Below, piece after piece: positions 63,401-64,000 of a stretch of DNA of 64,000 nt. Position 1 is the first letter of the stretch, and each line of letters opens with the position of its first letter. The notes below the pieces were generated by a model. The model ran no database searches. It saw nothing but the letters and a program-made list of their open reading frames with translations, and was not told where the DNA came from. The position numbers and the translations under genes were made by a program. This DNA is from Melanopsichium pennsylvanicum. Lineage: Eukaryota > Basidiomycota > Ustilaginomycetes > Ustilaginales. The stretch is taken from NCBI GenBank assembly GCA_900208305.1, contig OAPG01000013.1:186001-250000 (forward strand). The letters run 5' to 3'.

Positions 63401-63929
63401 CTCTCGCTTCACCCAACACGCCAGGAACGATGCTTCGCAAGAATGGAAGCTTGACCAGCGCGAATAGCAGGCTGGAGATGCTGCTGGGGAGCTTGACCAG
63501 TTTATCAGGGTAGTAGAGATATCTGTTCTTTGCACTCGGTGCTGTTTTGGGCACCTTGAGCATGCGTTCAAGCAAGCCGAGCGAGCGGACAAGTTCGAGC
63601 ATAACCAAGCCTGCAAGGCCTGCCGGTCGAATGCTGCGAGGCCCCTTCTCGATTAATGCAGTTGCACCATCAGTCGTTGATGGCAAATTGATACGTTCGG
63701 ATTGAATCCAACCTCCTAGCCGTTGTTGATGCTCGAGCAAGACGATATCGTACCGATCCTTTGGGAGCTGGGAAGCGAGACGGTAGGCCGAGGTGAGTCC
63801 TGAGATACCTCCTCCAATAACGGCGATGCGCTTCTTGTCATTGGCCGGAGTGCGTGCCGAGGTGGTGAGAGACCTCTTCACCTGAAGCGTCGAGGCTCGC
63901 ATCCTTGATACTGTGCGAGAGAACAGCAT
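60441..63929 (-). CDS. HEM14: Fusion of protoporphyrinogen oxidase (Hem14) with an NDUFAF7/MidA-type methyltransferase
   Basis: One uninterrupted frame encodes 1162 residues from the ATG at 63929. Residues 1-33 look like a mitochondrial presequence. About 34-570 are protoporphyrinogen oxidase: FAD-binding GGGISG at 39-44, LGGW, a central SFVSRRFGKGLAENLVSAVIHGIYAGD block and the C-terminal FAD block near 546-560 (TLVGASYTGVSLNDC). This enzyme makes protoporphyrin IX, the next-to-last haem step, in the mitochondrial inner membrane. About 672-1130 are an NDUFAF7/MidA (DUF185) SAM-dependent methyltransferase: DPMQGYYSS, GDFITSPEISQVFGEL, SAM-binding ELGPGKGTLLADML near 758, AHEFFDALPTH and GLIIDYGDD. 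NDUFAF7 methylates an arginine of complex I subunit NDUFS2. The linker (571-671) has no stop and holds Met622 and Met639 followed by a presequence-like stretch. I saw no plausible intron there. Confidence 0.88.
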   Translation of the reverse strand: MLFSRTVSRMRASTLQVKRSLTTSARTPANDKKRIAVIGGGISGLTSAYRLASQLPKDRYDIVLLEHQQRLGGWIQSERINLPSTTDGATALIEKGPRSIRPAGLAGLVMLELVRSLGLLERMLKVPKTAPSAKNRYLYYPDKLVKLPSSISSLLFALVKLPFLRSIVPGVLGEARVPSRFQRPKSESSSEKARLQQRELIEDESVDSFVSRRFGKGLAENLVSAVIHGIYAGDTRKLSVRAVLPYLWEAERVHGGILRSMLPAKRNKRHRPLPDAEAAVKAAKQDRLKAIEKELGKDMLDSFKEISVYSFPNGVQEIVQALEARLAESQNVAVQKGDGVTSIIADNSGKVLLRTGKGETIEADRIISSIPSSQLADILPEDIELLHLKHNPSANVGVVNIAIPPNVVSGYKHIVPVQGFGYLIPRTTPGNQDGILGVVFDSDAIPDQDSSNASQRPVKLTVMMGGSHWSSLSTLPSEQDMKDRAIMAVSTHLGIDSSLLQDSSKVAVKATLQKECIPWYTVGHPVRMAKLHEALMKDAILANKLTLVGASYTGVSLNDCVAYATEAVEQIVAAELEGEDSIVTGLRSFAIPPVAPKQVKSTTKVNVNAGNTRPSTAPQGLMGPTTTQFALVRGIHTQMRALSTSRPRSHDCKSTSDPISLHDPASEEKKSTKSLNDILLDSIRASGPMAVSTYMRTCLLDPMQGYYSSANSPSTSREVLGSRGDFITSPEISQVFGELVAIFYLARWQSVGAPGATRIVELGPGKGTLLADMLRTFATFKPFMATLKRIQLVETSEGLMELQLSAIRDALAVAGKTVISAEEESTTPNGVVVEWFPSIDMVPVHAEEFTILTAHEFFDALPTHIFEKGADGKFREVLVGIKPKSAITVLKPGDTAESVKLREKEELGFVLSPTPTPWAQMLAQNNPRFTHLKPGQRVEISPESWAVARRVGELIAGRPAAPPSSLSKIAQTTAAVGSAEAEAEAQLERERLETITKTEQARLSIVSQGGIGLIIDYGDDKAFGNSFRAFRHHQLVPVFESPGNVDLTVNVDFLHIKSALATTDVRYLGPLDQADFLVGMGLQMRTERLIKGKSEQDEKRIKDAANRLVDETGMGVQYKALAIVAAPTTGGSGDNINNHKSNQAPERNNDVDPDVYPFEFQQ

Positions 63930-64000
63930 CTTGGATGTGCGACGTTGATATAAAGGGGGAGAGGTTGGTAACAAGTGCTGATTCACGAGAATTGGTCTCG
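63930..64000. other. 5' flank of the HEM14-NDUFAF7 gene
   Basis: The frame stays open upstream of the ATG to about 63986 without another ATG. Upstream regulatory sequence lies beyond the window. Confidence 0.4.

Noticed and set aside
60441..63929. Two separate genes instead of a Hem14-NDUFAF7 fusion
   Set aside because: No stop codon or credible intron lies in the roughly 100-codon junction; an internal start remains possible and is noted as a finding.
1..64000. Mobile elements, rRNA, tRNA and CRISPR arrays
   Set aside because: I saw no transposase, reverse transcriptase or integrase motifs, no long terminal or inverted repeats, no rRNA signature, no fitting tRNA and no spaced direct repeats.

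Overview
The window looks like nuclear DNA of a fungus, most probably a basidiomycete of the smut group (Ustilaginomycotina). Translation elongation factor 3 at 4927-8220 is a fungal hallmark. The AreA/Nit2-type single-finger GATA factor, the Zn2Cys6 regulator and the long, nearly intron-free reading frames fit a smut or smut-like yeast. The species-group call is an inference from gene style, not from a database match.

Layout. 1-3425 (-): 5' part of an SFI1-type centrin-binding spindle-pole protein, cut by the window edge. 4927-8220 (+): eEF3. 8221-12133: long non-coding stretch. 12134-16246 (+): Nit2/AreA-like nitrogen regulator. 17341-18313 (+): broken PI-PLC-X-like gene. 18705-23705 (+): TRAPP subunit Trs120. 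23920-25626 (-): mitochondrial DUF155/RMND1 protein. 26413-28956 (+): Akr1 palmitoyltransferase. 29140-31356 (-): AP-1 beta-adaptin. 33617-34486 (+): secreted Lys/His-rich repeat protein. 34914-37133 (-): secreted type-B carboxylesterase. 39537-40427 (-): three-exon gene with PGG motifs. 42268-44127 (+): MIF4G-like protein. 44567-45169 (+): mitochondrial ribosomal protein bS21m. 46735-47799 (+): multi-spanning membrane protein. 47800-52152: long gene-poor stretch. 52153-55560 (+): Zn2Cys6 factor. 55780-56754 (-): unknown protein. 57707-60265 (+): DUF300/TMEM184 membrane protein. 60441-63929 (-): one reading frame joining protoporphyrinogen oxidase to an NDUFAF7-type methyltransferase.

The genes do not form one pathway. 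Themes recur: membrane traffic (TRS120, AKR1, APL2), mitochondrial function (RMND1 family, MRP21, HEM14-NDUFAF7), translation (TEF3, MIF4G) and nutrient or gene regulation (Nit2, Zn2Cys6). Neighbours are often divergent with 0.8-2.3 kb between them, or convergent with about 175-430 bp. I saw no transposase, reverse transcriptase, integrase, rRNA, tRNA or CRISPR array.

The most notable items are the HEM14-NDUFAF7 fusion with a presequence-like stretch at its junction, the repeat protein with possible Kex2 sites, and a TACTGTA/TACAGTA word that recurs in the non-coding DNA.
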